From: Clostridium porci
GTDB lineage: Bacteria > Bacillota > Clostridia > Lachnospirales > Lachnospiraceae
Direction: 5' to 3'
Length of the DNA stretch: 64,000 bases
Assembly (NCBI RefSeq): GCF_009696375.1
Contig: NZ_VUMD01000017.1
Location: 1 to 64,000, forward strand
A program made the translations under genes and the position numbers. Each line of letters opens with the position of its first letter. Positions within the stretch are counted from its first letter, which is position 1. Shown here in pieces: positions 52,396 through 60,528 of this stretch. The notes beneath the pieces were generated by a model that did not search any database, was not told the origin of the DNA, and worked only from the letters and a program-made list of their open reading frames with translations.

Positions 52396-52456
52396 GGTAC
52401 CCCAAAGTCAAAATGCTAATATTAGCGTTTCACACACGACATCTCCTTGCATAATT
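52393..52456 (+). promoter_or_regulatory. Candidate oriT/operator region and class B promoter of mob
   Basis: After the terminator come TTTGG-TACC-CCAAA (52393-52406), the perfect palindrome GCTAATATTAGC (52415-52426), and CATAATT (52450-52456). MobV relaxases usually nick in inverted repeats just upstream of their own gene, so this is the best oriT candidate; the nick site is not identified. Confidence 0.4.
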
Positions 52457-52486
52457 TTCTCACAACACAACAGGAGGAATGATGTT

Positions 52487-53467
52487 ATGGCAAAACAAAT
52501 TTTACAAATCGAGTCCATACACTCTGCACAGGCGTTTGCAGCAAAATTTAAGCACAATTATCGCATTGGCAATGTGCCAAATGCAGATCCAAGCCGCATG
52601 CATCAAAATGAACAGATCATTCGGCTGCCGGTAGGCGAAACCTACAACAGCTTTTTTGAAAAACGAGTGATGGCTCTACCATATTATGAAACTCATAAAA
52701 TCAGAAAGAATGCCACTCAAGGTTGGGAAATCATGATGTCTTTCGGTACCAACGACCTGCCACCAAATTTTTCCATCAAACAGTGGACAGAACAATCAAA
52801 GCGATTTTTGGAAGATCAGTTTGGTAAGGAGAATATTGCATCCGCCGTGCTTCACATGGATGAGGGAACCCCTCACATTCATGCGGTGGTAATCCCAGTC
52901 AAAGATGGGAAGTTAAGTGCCAGGGCCTTTATTAAAGATCGTCAGGAAATGCGTGATTTACATACCAAATATCACGAATACACAAAGGAGTGTGGATTAG
53001 AACCGGAAAATCGATACATGCAGATTGACCACACAAAAGTGGGGAAATTTTATGCGAACATCAATCTTGCACTCGAAAAGTCGTTGCCAGGTCCAGAAGC
53101 AGGGGAAAGTATCTCAGAATATGCCAAGCGTGCCAATGAATTTTATCAGAACCAGTCACTACGCACATTTCATATCGAACATCAAGCAAAACAGTTAGCG
53201 AAAGAAAAGGATGCCTTAGAGAAAGCGAACAAAACAATCGAAGAGCGGACTGCAAAAGATTATCAACAGCAAATTGATGCCATTATGAAAGAGATCGGCA
53301 ACGTCCAAAATGCAAAACATGCCATCCAGTATCGGGATTCTTTGCAGCAGGCCATTGAGTGGACAAGAGAACAGGATCCGGAAATGGCAGAGAGCATTGA
53401 ACAGATTATCTCGAATATGCAATACAAATACAATCGAGCAGTGCAAAATCAGGATTTGGAAGTGTAA
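52487..53467 (+). CDS. mob: MobV-family relaxase (Pre/Mob)
   Basis: 326 aa from the ATG at 52487; two earlier ATGs at 52479 and 52482 are in other frames. The MobV active-site motif AVLHMDEGTPHIHAVVIPV (HxDExxPHxH) lies near residue 123 and the N-terminal RNxxxH-like part is replaced by KFKHNYRIGN. The C-terminal 90 residues are predicted coiled coil. The enzyme should nick oriT and pilot the strand in conjugation. It is a compact member, with little beyond the catalytic core. Single gene with its own promoter and terminator. Confidence 0.88.
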   Translation: MAKQILQIESIHSAQAFAAKFKHNYRIGNVPNADPSRMHQNEQIIRLPVGETYNSFFEKRVMALPYYETHKIRKNATQGWEIMMSFGTNDLPPNFSIKQWTEQSKRFLEDQFGKENIASAVLHMDEGTPHIHAVVIPVKDGKLSARAFIKDRQEMRDLHTKYHEYTKECGLEPENRYMQIDHTKVGKFYANINLALEKSLPGPEAGESISEYAKRANEFYQNQSLRTFHIEHQAKQLAKEKDALEKANKTIEERTAKDYQQQIDAIMKEIGNVQNAKHAIQYRDSLQQAIEWTREQDPEMAESIEQIISNMQYKYNRAVQNQDLEV

Positions 53468-53488
53468 CTGCAACACCTACACCAGATG

Positions 53489-53512
53489 AAGCGGGAACGT
53501 CCCGCTTTTCTG
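53489..53512 (+). terminator. Intrinsic terminator after mob
   Basis: AAGCGGGA-ACG-TCCCGCTT then TTC. Confidence 0.8.
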
Positions 53513-53531
53513 ATTTTTGCAAAAAATTTTG

Positions 53532-53538
53532 CATAATT
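53532..53538 (+). promoter_or_regulatory. Class B promoter core
   Basis: AAATTTTGCATAATT, 25 nt before the next ATG. Confidence 0.6.
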
Positions 53539-53563
53539 AAGAAAATTCAAAGGAGGATTTTTT

Positions 53564-54367
53564 ATGATTAAAAAGTCATGCGTAAGACATATTGCCCCAA
53601 TCCTTTGTGTGGGGCTGCTTTGTACACCAGCATATGCGACGGAAACACAGGAAACAGAAAGAATTTCCGTATCAGAAGAAATGGATATGGTACAGCGAAA
53701 TGCTGTGGAGGAATCTATGAAGGATCAGACGGCGGTGCCGGAAAATGAAGGTACAGACACCAATCAGGAAATGGAGTCTGTGGCGGAATCGACAGAAGAT
53801 AGTTTGGAAGAAAGCACTTCTGAAGCACAGGAGACAACCGAAGAAGCTACCATCAACACTATTGCTGCGGACCCAGCAGAGACCGGCATCAATGAAACAG
53901 CGCCAGAAGACAGTGTCGATGAAACAATGCTGGAAACCACCGAAAGCACAGAGGGAGAAACTGATTCCGACCTCATTTCTGTGATTGAAAGTGAATCCGG
54001 AGTAGATGCAGATGGGTTTGTGACGATGAATATCTCAGCTGCAGAGAATGTCACGTTGCCAGTCACAGTGACCATGAAGGACAAGAGCGGAGCATTTTCG
54101 TTCACAGTCAGCTATCAGAATCAGCCGGTCAAAATTAAACCTGGCAGCTACCATATTACCAAAGTAGTAGATGGCGAAAATAAGGAGCTGGCCAATGGTG
54201 CAAACCTCGTGATCCCGGAGGAAAATGGAGAGGTGTATTTGGATTTTACCAAACCGGCAGAAGAAAATAATAGTCTGTTTTCTCAGTTTGCGATCACCAA
54301 TCTGTTCTTCCTTCCAATCGCTTTCCTTTTATTTCTGGCATACAAATGGTGGTTAAAACACAATTAA
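53564..54367 (+). CDS. Exported Glu/Thr/Ser-rich membrane-anchored protein
   Basis: 267 aa. Signal peptide at 1-25, then an acidic disordered region (about 27-140) rich in Glu, Thr and Ser, an Ig-like beta domain (about 145-230), and a C-terminal membrane span (FFLPIAFLLFLAYKWWLK). General plan as in the protein at 51263. Function unknown; located next to the relaxase and topB. Confidence 0.68.
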   Translation: MIKKSCVRHIAPILCVGLLCTPAYATETQETERISVSEEMDMVQRNAVEESMKDQTAVPENEGTDTNQEMESVAESTEDSLEESTSEAQETTEEATINTIAADPAETGINETAPEDSVDETMLETTESTEGETDSDLISVIESESGVDADGFVTMNISAAENVTLPVTVTMKDKSGAFSFTVSYQNQPVKIKPGSYHITKVVDGENKELANGANLVIPEENGEVYLDFTKPAEENNSLFSQFAITNLFFLPIAFLLFLAYKWWLKHN

Positions 54368-54379
54368 ACCTTCGTTTTT

Positions 54380-54429
54380 CATATCCGCAACATTCTCTTT
54401 TCGACCATAAGAGAGTGGTGCGGTATGCT
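54380..54429 (+). promoter_or_regulatory. Class A promoter for topB operon
   Basis: CATATCCGCAA (54380-54390), 10 nt, TCGACC (54401-54406), 17 nt, TATGCT (54424-54429). Confidence 0.7.
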
Positions 54430-54492
54430 ATGGGTAATGTAAATACTCATTGACCATACAGGAAATTATCACATCAAAGAGAGGATAGTACA

Positions 54493-56889
54493 TTGAAGTA
54501 TTTATTTATTGCGGAGAAACCAACCGTAATGAATGCGGTAAAAGAGACGTACCAAAAGCACAAAACAGAAATCATCTCAAAAATTGGTGAGATTGAATTT
54601 ACTGCTTTGGCTGGTCACGTATGCCGTTGGTTGGAGCCAGATGAGTACCCTCAATGGAAAGGGTTAAAATGGGCAGAAACAGATCTACCAATGATCCCGG
54701 ATCCATTTGTGGTCTCATATATTCCAGAAAAAGTTGAAATTATCAAACGCATCAAAAATCTTCTGCAGCAGACCAAGTTCGACGGCATTATTGTTGGAAC
54801 GGACTCTGATACAGAAGGTAATGGCATTTTTTATTTGCTGAGAGAATTTCTCAAACTGCCTTCAATGCGAACGCTGCGATATTTTGAAAGCACCTTAACC
54901 GATAAGGACATTTTGCGTTCTCTGTTTCAGATGACAGATTTTGACCGGAATCCCAGGGACGTACAGATGACTGAATCTTATTTGGTACGATCCCATGGAG
55001 ACTGGATTGTTGGTATGAATGCCACCAGAGCATTGACTGTTAAAACAGGAGAAAAGATGCGTGTAGGGCGAGTAAAGGCTCCTACATTAAAATTGGTGTA
55101 CGACAACTCCAAAGCGATTGATGAATTCGTCCCGCATTCGGATTATCTGATTAAAGCTATTTATGCAGAAGGATTTACTGGATATTATTACAGCAAAGAA
55201 GGTCCGATTGCATATGAAACGCAAAAAGAGGCGGAAGACTTCATTCGCTCCATGCAAAGTCCGAAAACTGCAACGGTACTTGACATTCAACGAAAAAACG
55301 TCAAGACAGAGGCACCGAAACTTTATAAGCTGGCAACGATTCAGTCAGAAGCGGGTACAAAATACAACTACACCCCGCAAAAGACACTGGATCTAATTCA
55401 GTCTTTATATGAAAAGAAACTTGTGTCTTACCCGAGAACGAACGGAGAATTTGTTTCAAGCCAAAAGGCCCTCGAATTTCCAATGCTTTTGGAATCTGTT
55501 CGCACCCTTCCAGATCTGGCCCCGTTTGTCGAGCATATCACAGCTGCAGACATCAAACGAACACAGCAGAATCCACGTATTGTCAACGACAAGGAAGTGC
55601 AGAAAGAATCTCATGATGCTTTGCTGCCAACAGAGAAAAAGCCGGATCTTGCTGCTTTAAGCCAGGATGAGATCAATATTTACGATATGATCTGCCGGCG
55701 TTTACTTGGGCATTTCCTGCCAGTGTTAATCGAAGAAAAGGTGATCCTCCTGGCAGACATTGCGGGTTTGATCTTTAAGTCAAACGGCACCTCCCTGGTA
55801 CAAAAGGGATGGACGGAATTGTATAACCGAAAAACCAAAGGAGAAGTGATCCCAGCCTCTGTTGTAAAAAACACCGCTTTATCGATTGCACAAATCGAAC
55901 CGCACGAAAAGAAAAGCGTGCCGCCAAAACGCCTGACAGAAGCATCGTTAGTCGAAGTTATGGAACATATTTCAAAATACATTTCAGATAAAGCATTGCG
56001 TGCCACCATGAATGCCGCTGAGGGAATCGGACAACCCTCCACACGCGGTACAATTATCTCAGAACTCATTCGTTCTGGATATATGGAATCACGCACAAAG
56101 GCGAACCAGCTATTTATTACCGACATGGGAAAACGCTACATTGAATCTCTGAAGGATTTTACCATCACAGATCCAATTCAGGCCGCTGAATGGGAAACTA
56201 TGTTCCAAGGTGTCCGAAATGGTACCATTAACTACCATGATGCGGAACGTCAATTCCACACCTATATCACGGATTTTGTTCGTGGCGTAGAGGCAATGAA
56301 TATCCAGTCGGTATCACGGTTTCAGACGTATGAGAAGCATCCATGCCCATATTGCGGAAAGAAAATCCTAAAACTCAAATGGGGTTATGCCTGCGAAGAC
56401 AGCAGAAACGGCTGCGGTTTTAAGGTTTCCAATTTCGACGGAAAGGTGAAAGACAGCGATATGGATGCACTATTGACCAAAGGTGTCACGCGTACCATCA
56501 AAAATATCGCCGTATCCGCAAAAACAGGAAAGGCATATGATGCCAAAATCAGACTGGAAGCAAAAGGATCTGCTCATGCTACGAAGTTTGAATTCGATTC
56601 TCAACCAAGTACGACAGCATATTCCTGCCCATATTGTCAAAAACCCATCACAACTACATCGTGGGGATTTGCTTGTGAAGATTACAAAAAGGGCTGCAAT
56701 TTTTCAGTGTCGAATTTTAACGGGAAACTCAAGGAAAAGGATTTAAAGGACCTGATTGAGAAAAAGGAAACCAGACTCATTAAAGCCATCGGAAAATCCA
56801 AAAGCAGCGGCAACCCCTATGATGCCAGCGTTACATTAAATCCAAAGGGCTCTCAATATGTAACGGGCCTTAAATTTGCAAAGTCATAA
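54493..56889 (+). CDS. topB: DNA topoisomerase III (type IA)
   Basis: 798 aa starting at TTG 54493 (GAGGAT upstream). Toprim motifs FIAEKPTVMNAV near the start and GTDSDTEGNGIFY near 97; the active-site tyrosine is in SYPRTNGEF near 313; EGIGQPSTRGTII near 512 is typical. Two C-terminal zinc-ribbon repeats (CPYCGKKILKLKWGYAC and CPYCQKPITTTSWGFAC) bind single-stranded DNA. TopB homologues are common on Gram-positive conjugative elements, where they help resolve replication or transfer intermediates. Confidence 0.93.
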   Translation: MKYLFIAEKPTVMNAVKETYQKHKTEIISKIGEIEFTALAGHVCRWLEPDEYPQWKGLKWAETDLPMIPDPFVVSYIPEKVEIIKRIKNLLQQTKFDGIIVGTDSDTEGNGIFYLLREFLKLPSMRTLRYFESTLTDKDILRSLFQMTDFDRNPRDVQMTESYLVRSHGDWIVGMNATRALTVKTGEKMRVGRVKAPTLKLVYDNSKAIDEFVPHSDYLIKAIYAEGFTGYYYSKEGPIAYETQKEAEDFIRSMQSPKTATVLDIQRKNVKTEAPKLYKLATIQSEAGTKYNYTPQKTLDLIQSLYEKKLVSYPRTNGEFVSSQKALEFPMLLESVRTLPDLAPFVEHITAADIKRTQQNPRIVNDKEVQKESHDALLPTEKKPDLAALSQDEINIYDMICRRLLGHFLPVLIEEKVILLADIAGLIFKSNGTSLVQKGWTELYNRKTKGEVIPASVVKNTALSIAQIEPHEKKSVPPKRLTEASLVEVMEHISKYISDKALRATMNAAEGIGQPSTRGTIISELIRSGYMESRTKANQLFITDMGKRYIESLKDFTITDPIQAAEWETMFQGVRNGTINYHDAERQFHTYITDFVRGVEAMNIQSVSRFQTYEKHPCPYCGKKILKLKWGYACEDSRNGCGFKVSNFDGKVKDSDMDALLTKGVTRTIKNIAVSAKTGKAYDAKIRLEAKGSAHATKFEFDSQPSTTAYSCPYCQKPITTTSWGFACEDYKKGCNFSVSNFNGKLKEKDLKDLIEKKETRLIKAIGKSKSSGNPYDASVTLNPKGSQYVTGLKFAKS

Positions 56890-56904
56890 CGGAGGAGAAG
56901 AACT

Positions 56905-57321
56905 ATGACCGAAAACATCAAAAGTCTTGTACAGACATTAAATGAAACCGATAACCCAAACAGCAATCAGCTCGCAGAGCTGATTGACATGTTTGCACAG
57001 GGAGACGAGGCGGCCAGCCGAGCGATGGTCAAGGAAGCGGAAGAAGTAATCAGCTGCATTTTTGATGCAGATACCATTCGTAAAATGGACGGAACGCTCG
57101 TTGACCATGATGTTGCCGCCCTGATGCAGTTTTCGAAAGTCGTAAAAAACTACGAAGCGATTGGTATGTATCAGGTACAGCTGGATAAATCAGAGCTGCT
57201 TATTCAGGTCATGGAAGTGACCATGAAGGATAATCGTTGCATTCATTTTGCAAACATTTTACAGCGCCCGATTACAAATGAAGAAGAAAAGGAGAGACAG
57301 AATCATGGGAAAGCCAATTAA
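56905..57321 (+). CDS. Small helical protein of unknown function
   Basis: 138 aa, predicted all-helical, acidic, cytosolic. Starts 15 nt after topB with CGGAGGAG and overlaps the next gene by 17 nt. Family unknown; probably co-expressed with topB. Confidence 0.65.
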   Translation: MTENIKSLVQTLNETDNPNSNQLAELIDMFAQGDEAASRAMVKEAEEVISCIFDADTIRKMDGTLVDHDVAALMQFSKVVKNYEAIGMYQVQLDKSELLIQVMEVTMKDNRCIHFANILQRPITNEEEKERQNHGKAN

Positions 57322-57685
57322 GTTAAATGTGAACGCAGATTTTAAGGAAAAAGGAGCAAACAACATTGATATTGCATGCGATGACGCCATCATTATTTTT
57401 TCCAATGTAGATGGTGCTGTTATGGATGCAGGAAAAGATGGGGAAGGCTCTTTGACCCGGCAGACCAGTGCATATTGCGTTGGGTTTACCTCACAGCCAG
57501 AGATGATGACCAGGCTGTCCCAGGGCATTTTTCCTTTGATCATGCAATCTGATGATCAGAAGATCAATCAGTATAACCTGGTCAACTTGCTGCAGTTTTT
57601 AATCGTCAACGGTGGCTTAGAGAAAGATGCAAAACTGTATGTAAGCGAGAAGTTAATCGGCAATACAGGAGGTGATCAATCATGA
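57305..57685 (+). CDS. Small unknown protein in the topB operon
   Basis: 126 aa from ATG 57305 (AAGGAGAGAC upstream), overlapping the previous gene. Central alpha/beta region IDIACDDAIIIFSNVDG, C-terminal helices. Its last codons overlap the lipoprotein start by four bases (ATGA). No family recognised. Confidence 0.65.
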   Translation: MGKPIKLNVNADFKEKGANNIDIACDDAIIIFSNVDGAVMDAGKDGEGSLTRQTSAYCVGFTSQPEMMTRLSQGIFPLIMQSDDQKINQYNLVNLLQFLIVNGGLEKDAKLYVSEKLIGNTGGDQS

Positions 57686-59364
57686 AACATGTAAAATTTG
57701 CCCTTTGTGCAGCCGCAGCAATCATGTGTCTATCCTTAGCAGGCTGTAAGAAACAGGAAGAAGTGGGACCGGTCGAGGAAACTCTGACCGCGATCACATT
57801 AGATCAGTTGGTACCGGGGAATTTCTATGTAAAATCAGGAGATTCCTATTACCTGCTGCCAGTCGAAGATGCAAACTTTGATGCGAAGGAATATGAGGCC
57901 ACCAATGGCAGTATGAATGGAATGACGAACTCGGATGACAATCGACTGCTGAATTTCACATTGAAGGATTCTGCCATCCCTACGCTTTACAAAAATGATC
58001 AGCTGATCTATGTGGCTGATGGCACGGTCGCCGAATTTCGTTGGGAACGCTTTAAGGATTATGGTTATTCAATCGGGTTATCCGGTCTGGACGTCAGTTC
58101 TTCCGGAAAAATCAAATCCGGGACAAACACATCGGTAGCTGCCAATGCAAATATCCAGATCGGCATCGGATCCATGGCTCTTCCAGCAGGTTCGGATTTA
58201 ACCATTGATAAAATCAATGGCACTGCAATCAGCAGCCAGTATGTCAATGATGCCGGAGTTGTAACCGGCATGAGTAAAGATGCCACAGCGAAGATTGACT
58301 TCTACGTTGGAACAACCCCAGCGCCGGTAACGACAGTGGCAGATACGAGATATTTTAAGTCCTTTGAACTTTATCAGACCACAAAATATTCTCTCTCCAC
58401 AGATGGATATGCTGTTGTAGAAGTGCCGTCTTATTTTAAGAGCGGATATTACCTCTTAAATAACACCGGCTTTGTGAAATTTCTGAACGTGGACCGTGGT
58501 ATTGATGAGAGTGGCATTGATTTGTCCACGCCATATTATTATAAGGGAAGCGACGGAAAGACCTTGACGTTTTACGAGTGGCAGGAAGCAAACGGCATCG
58601 TATCGGCCGGTAATAACCCGACGCAGCCGACCACAGAACAAATTGATGCTGAAACCTTTGCTGAGAAGCAAAAGATCATGATTGATTCTACGCAGGCTGA
58701 AATGAATATCACAGTCGCCTATAGATACATCAATGATGAAACAAGAGCGGACGCAAGTAAAAACGGCAAATTCCCAAGAGTCTTACTGATGGATCCGATG
58801 GGAGATGCACAACGACTGGCAGAGAATGACAGTCTGACATATGGCTCTGGAAACAAGGACGGCTATACTTACTTAACTCATACGGTTACAGGACCGGTAG
58901 CGGGAGAGTGGTACCTGCTTTACGAGAATTTCGAAAACACCTATAAGTCTGTTGAGGTCCAAATCAACAGCGGCAACGCTACCAGCTATCTGCACAACTC
59001 GTCTCATGGCGGTCTTTCGATTTATTATGACGCATCACCAAATGCACATGATTTCACCATCACTTGGGAGAATGCGGATCGTGCAGCGCAGGAATTAAAA
59101 ATGACAGCGCCGGATGGCACCGTATATTCCAAGGAAACAACCCCTGGCAATATCATGACCGATGAATACGGTAAATTTGTCATCAAGGTTCCAAATCTCT
59201 TAGCTGGTATGTATAAATTCGAACTGCGTGGTGAGAAACTCGGAAGGGTTTGGGTAAACTGTACGGAATCCGTTGCGTTAAACCCTGAAATGCCACCAGA
59301 GACGGTAGAAAATACCGAGTCTGTACCGGCCGCTGAAGGCGAAGCAGAGTCGCCAGCAGCATAA
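57682..59364 (+). CDS. Large lipoprotein of unknown function
   Basis: 560 aa. N-terminus MKHVKFALCAAAAIMCLSLAGC is a lipoprotein signal with lipobox LAGC (Cys 22). The mature part is beta-rich throughout with no catalytic motif that I recognise; residues about 290-470 resemble tandem Ig-like or jelly-roll domains (YLLYENFENTYKSVEVQINSG). The tail is Pro/Glu/Ala-rich. Coupled by ATGA to the upstream gene, ending the topB operon. Possible role in mating-pair contact or surface exclusion, purely by context. Confidence 0.7.
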   Translation: MKHVKFALCAAAAIMCLSLAGCKKQEEVGPVEETLTAITLDQLVPGNFYVKSGDSYYLLPVEDANFDAKEYEATNGSMNGMTNSDDNRLLNFTLKDSAIPTLYKNDQLIYVADGTVAEFRWERFKDYGYSIGLSGLDVSSSGKIKSGTNTSVAANANIQIGIGSMALPAGSDLTIDKINGTAISSQYVNDAGVVTGMSKDATAKIDFYVGTTPAPVTTVADTRYFKSFELYQTTKYSLSTDGYAVVEVPSYFKSGYYLLNNTGFVKFLNVDRGIDESGIDLSTPYYYKGSDGKTLTFYEWQEANGIVSAGNNPTQPTTEQIDAETFAEKQKIMIDSTQAEMNITVAYRYINDETRADASKNGKFPRVLLMDPMGDAQRLAENDSLTYGSGNKDGYTYLTHTVTGPVAGEWYLLYENFENTYKSVEVQINSGNATSYLHNSSHGGLSIYYDASPNAHDFTITWENADRAAQELKMTAPDGTVYSKETTPGNIMTDEYGKFVIKVPNLLAGMYKFELRGEKLGRVWVNCTESVALNPEMPPETVENTESVPAAEGEAESPAA

Positions 59365-59378
59365 GAAAAATAATCCAA

Positions 59379-59419
59379 AAAGCAACCCGTCCAATGTGAT
59401 TGGGTTGCTTTATTTTTTT
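59379..59419 (+). terminator. Intrinsic terminator of topB operon
   Basis: AAAGCAACCC pairs with GGGTTGCTTT (59402-59411), then ATTTTTTTT. Confidence 0.88.
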
Positions 59420-59443
59420 TGCAAAAATATGCATATCCCTTCC

Positions 59444-59450
59444 CATAATT
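59444..59450 (+). promoter_or_regulatory. Class B promoter core
   Basis: ATATCCCTTCCCATAATT, 31 nt before the next ATG. Confidence 0.65.
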
Positions 59451-59481
59451 TTGTGGCAAAAAAATTTAGGAGGAATATGAG

Positions 59482-60495
59482 ATGTTATTATCATCGAAAA
59501 TTGCGGCAATTGCTTTAGCTGTTGGTTTTTTATGCTCATCCACTTGCTACGCCGCCAGCACAACAGAAATTTTAAACAACATGTCCATGACAGACGGTAC
59601 AATTGAAAGTGCTAATAATACCCTGTACTTCTTCGAGCGAAATCCTGGACGCATTACCTTTACCGATAATGGCTATACCGGTGCCTATTACTCAGACCAA
59701 AAGGATCATCTGTTTTGTGTAAAAAATGGTGTATCAGTCAAGTTTACACCGGAATATCTGAGCAAGTGGCAAAGCGAACGTGCAAACACTGGCGTCGAAG
59801 CTGCAAAGCAATTAGAGCAGGCGGCTAAGGATTTCTTATACGCTTATGAAAACAAAGTTGGATATGATCAGGCTTTTTATCACACCAATGACATCAGAGA
59901 GGTTTTTGTATTTGAAGCCATGATCTCAGAGGCGCTCTCCAATACATTACTTTCGGCCAGACAGGGAAATATCATCGATGTTGATTGCGATGACAGCACC
60001 CCGGATTCGTTCACAATCAAAATGAATTCCGCGACAAAAGTGGAAAAATTTCGTCACGAGATTGCTGTAACAAATCAAGTCTTAAATGAATGTGATGCCT
60101 TGGTTAGCTCGATTCTGAATCCATTCGAAAAGATAAAGCAGATCAATAATTTTGTAACCAAGAAACTGACATACAATAGCGAGAAGGTGGACAAGGGCTA
60201 TGGCGCATTGGAAGCACATTCCGATATTGATGCTCTGTGCTATGGTACAGGTACTGTTTGTGCCGGTTATTGCAATCTTTTTCAGTTGTTATGTGAACGC
60301 TATGGAATCCAGACTGAAAACGTAGAAAACGATCCAAATTCGGAAGGCTACCATGCTTGGAGTGCCAATCTTATCGACGGAAATTAGTATTTTACCGATA
60401 CGACCTGGAATGAGAATTGGGATAATTATTTCCTGCTTTTATCGGAAGGAGAAATGGCAGCACGCTACGCTGAAGCAGAACAAATGTCGCAGTGA
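59482..60495 (+). pseudogene. Secreted transglutaminase-like protein with in-frame TAG
   Basis: Signal peptide at 1-25. The frame stops at TAG (60385-60387) after LIDGN, but the same frame then continues with YFTDTTWNENWDNYFLL to a TGA at 60495, which is the expected remainder of the fold (DGxWYxxDTTW). The catalytic Cys (TVCAGYC near 260) and His (GYHAW near 291) precede the stop, the Asp (FTDTTW) follows it. A TGG to TAG change best explains it. Without readthrough the enzyme lacks its third catalytic residue. TAG is a normal stop elsewhere in the window (51146, 32465), so recoding is unlikely. Confidence 0.82.
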
Positions 60496-60500
60496 TAATA

Positions 60501-60528
60501 AAAAGGAGTCGTGTAGGACTCCTTTTTT
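60501..60528. terminator. Bidirectional terminator
   Basis: AAAAGGAGTC-GTGTAG-GACTCCTTTT; serves the gene on the left and the minus-strand helicase gene on the right. Confidence 0.85.

Noticed and set aside
59482-60495. TAG stop-codon recoding across the element
   Set aside because: TAG ends other genes normally (for example 32463-32465 and 51144-51146), so a single nonsense change is simpler.
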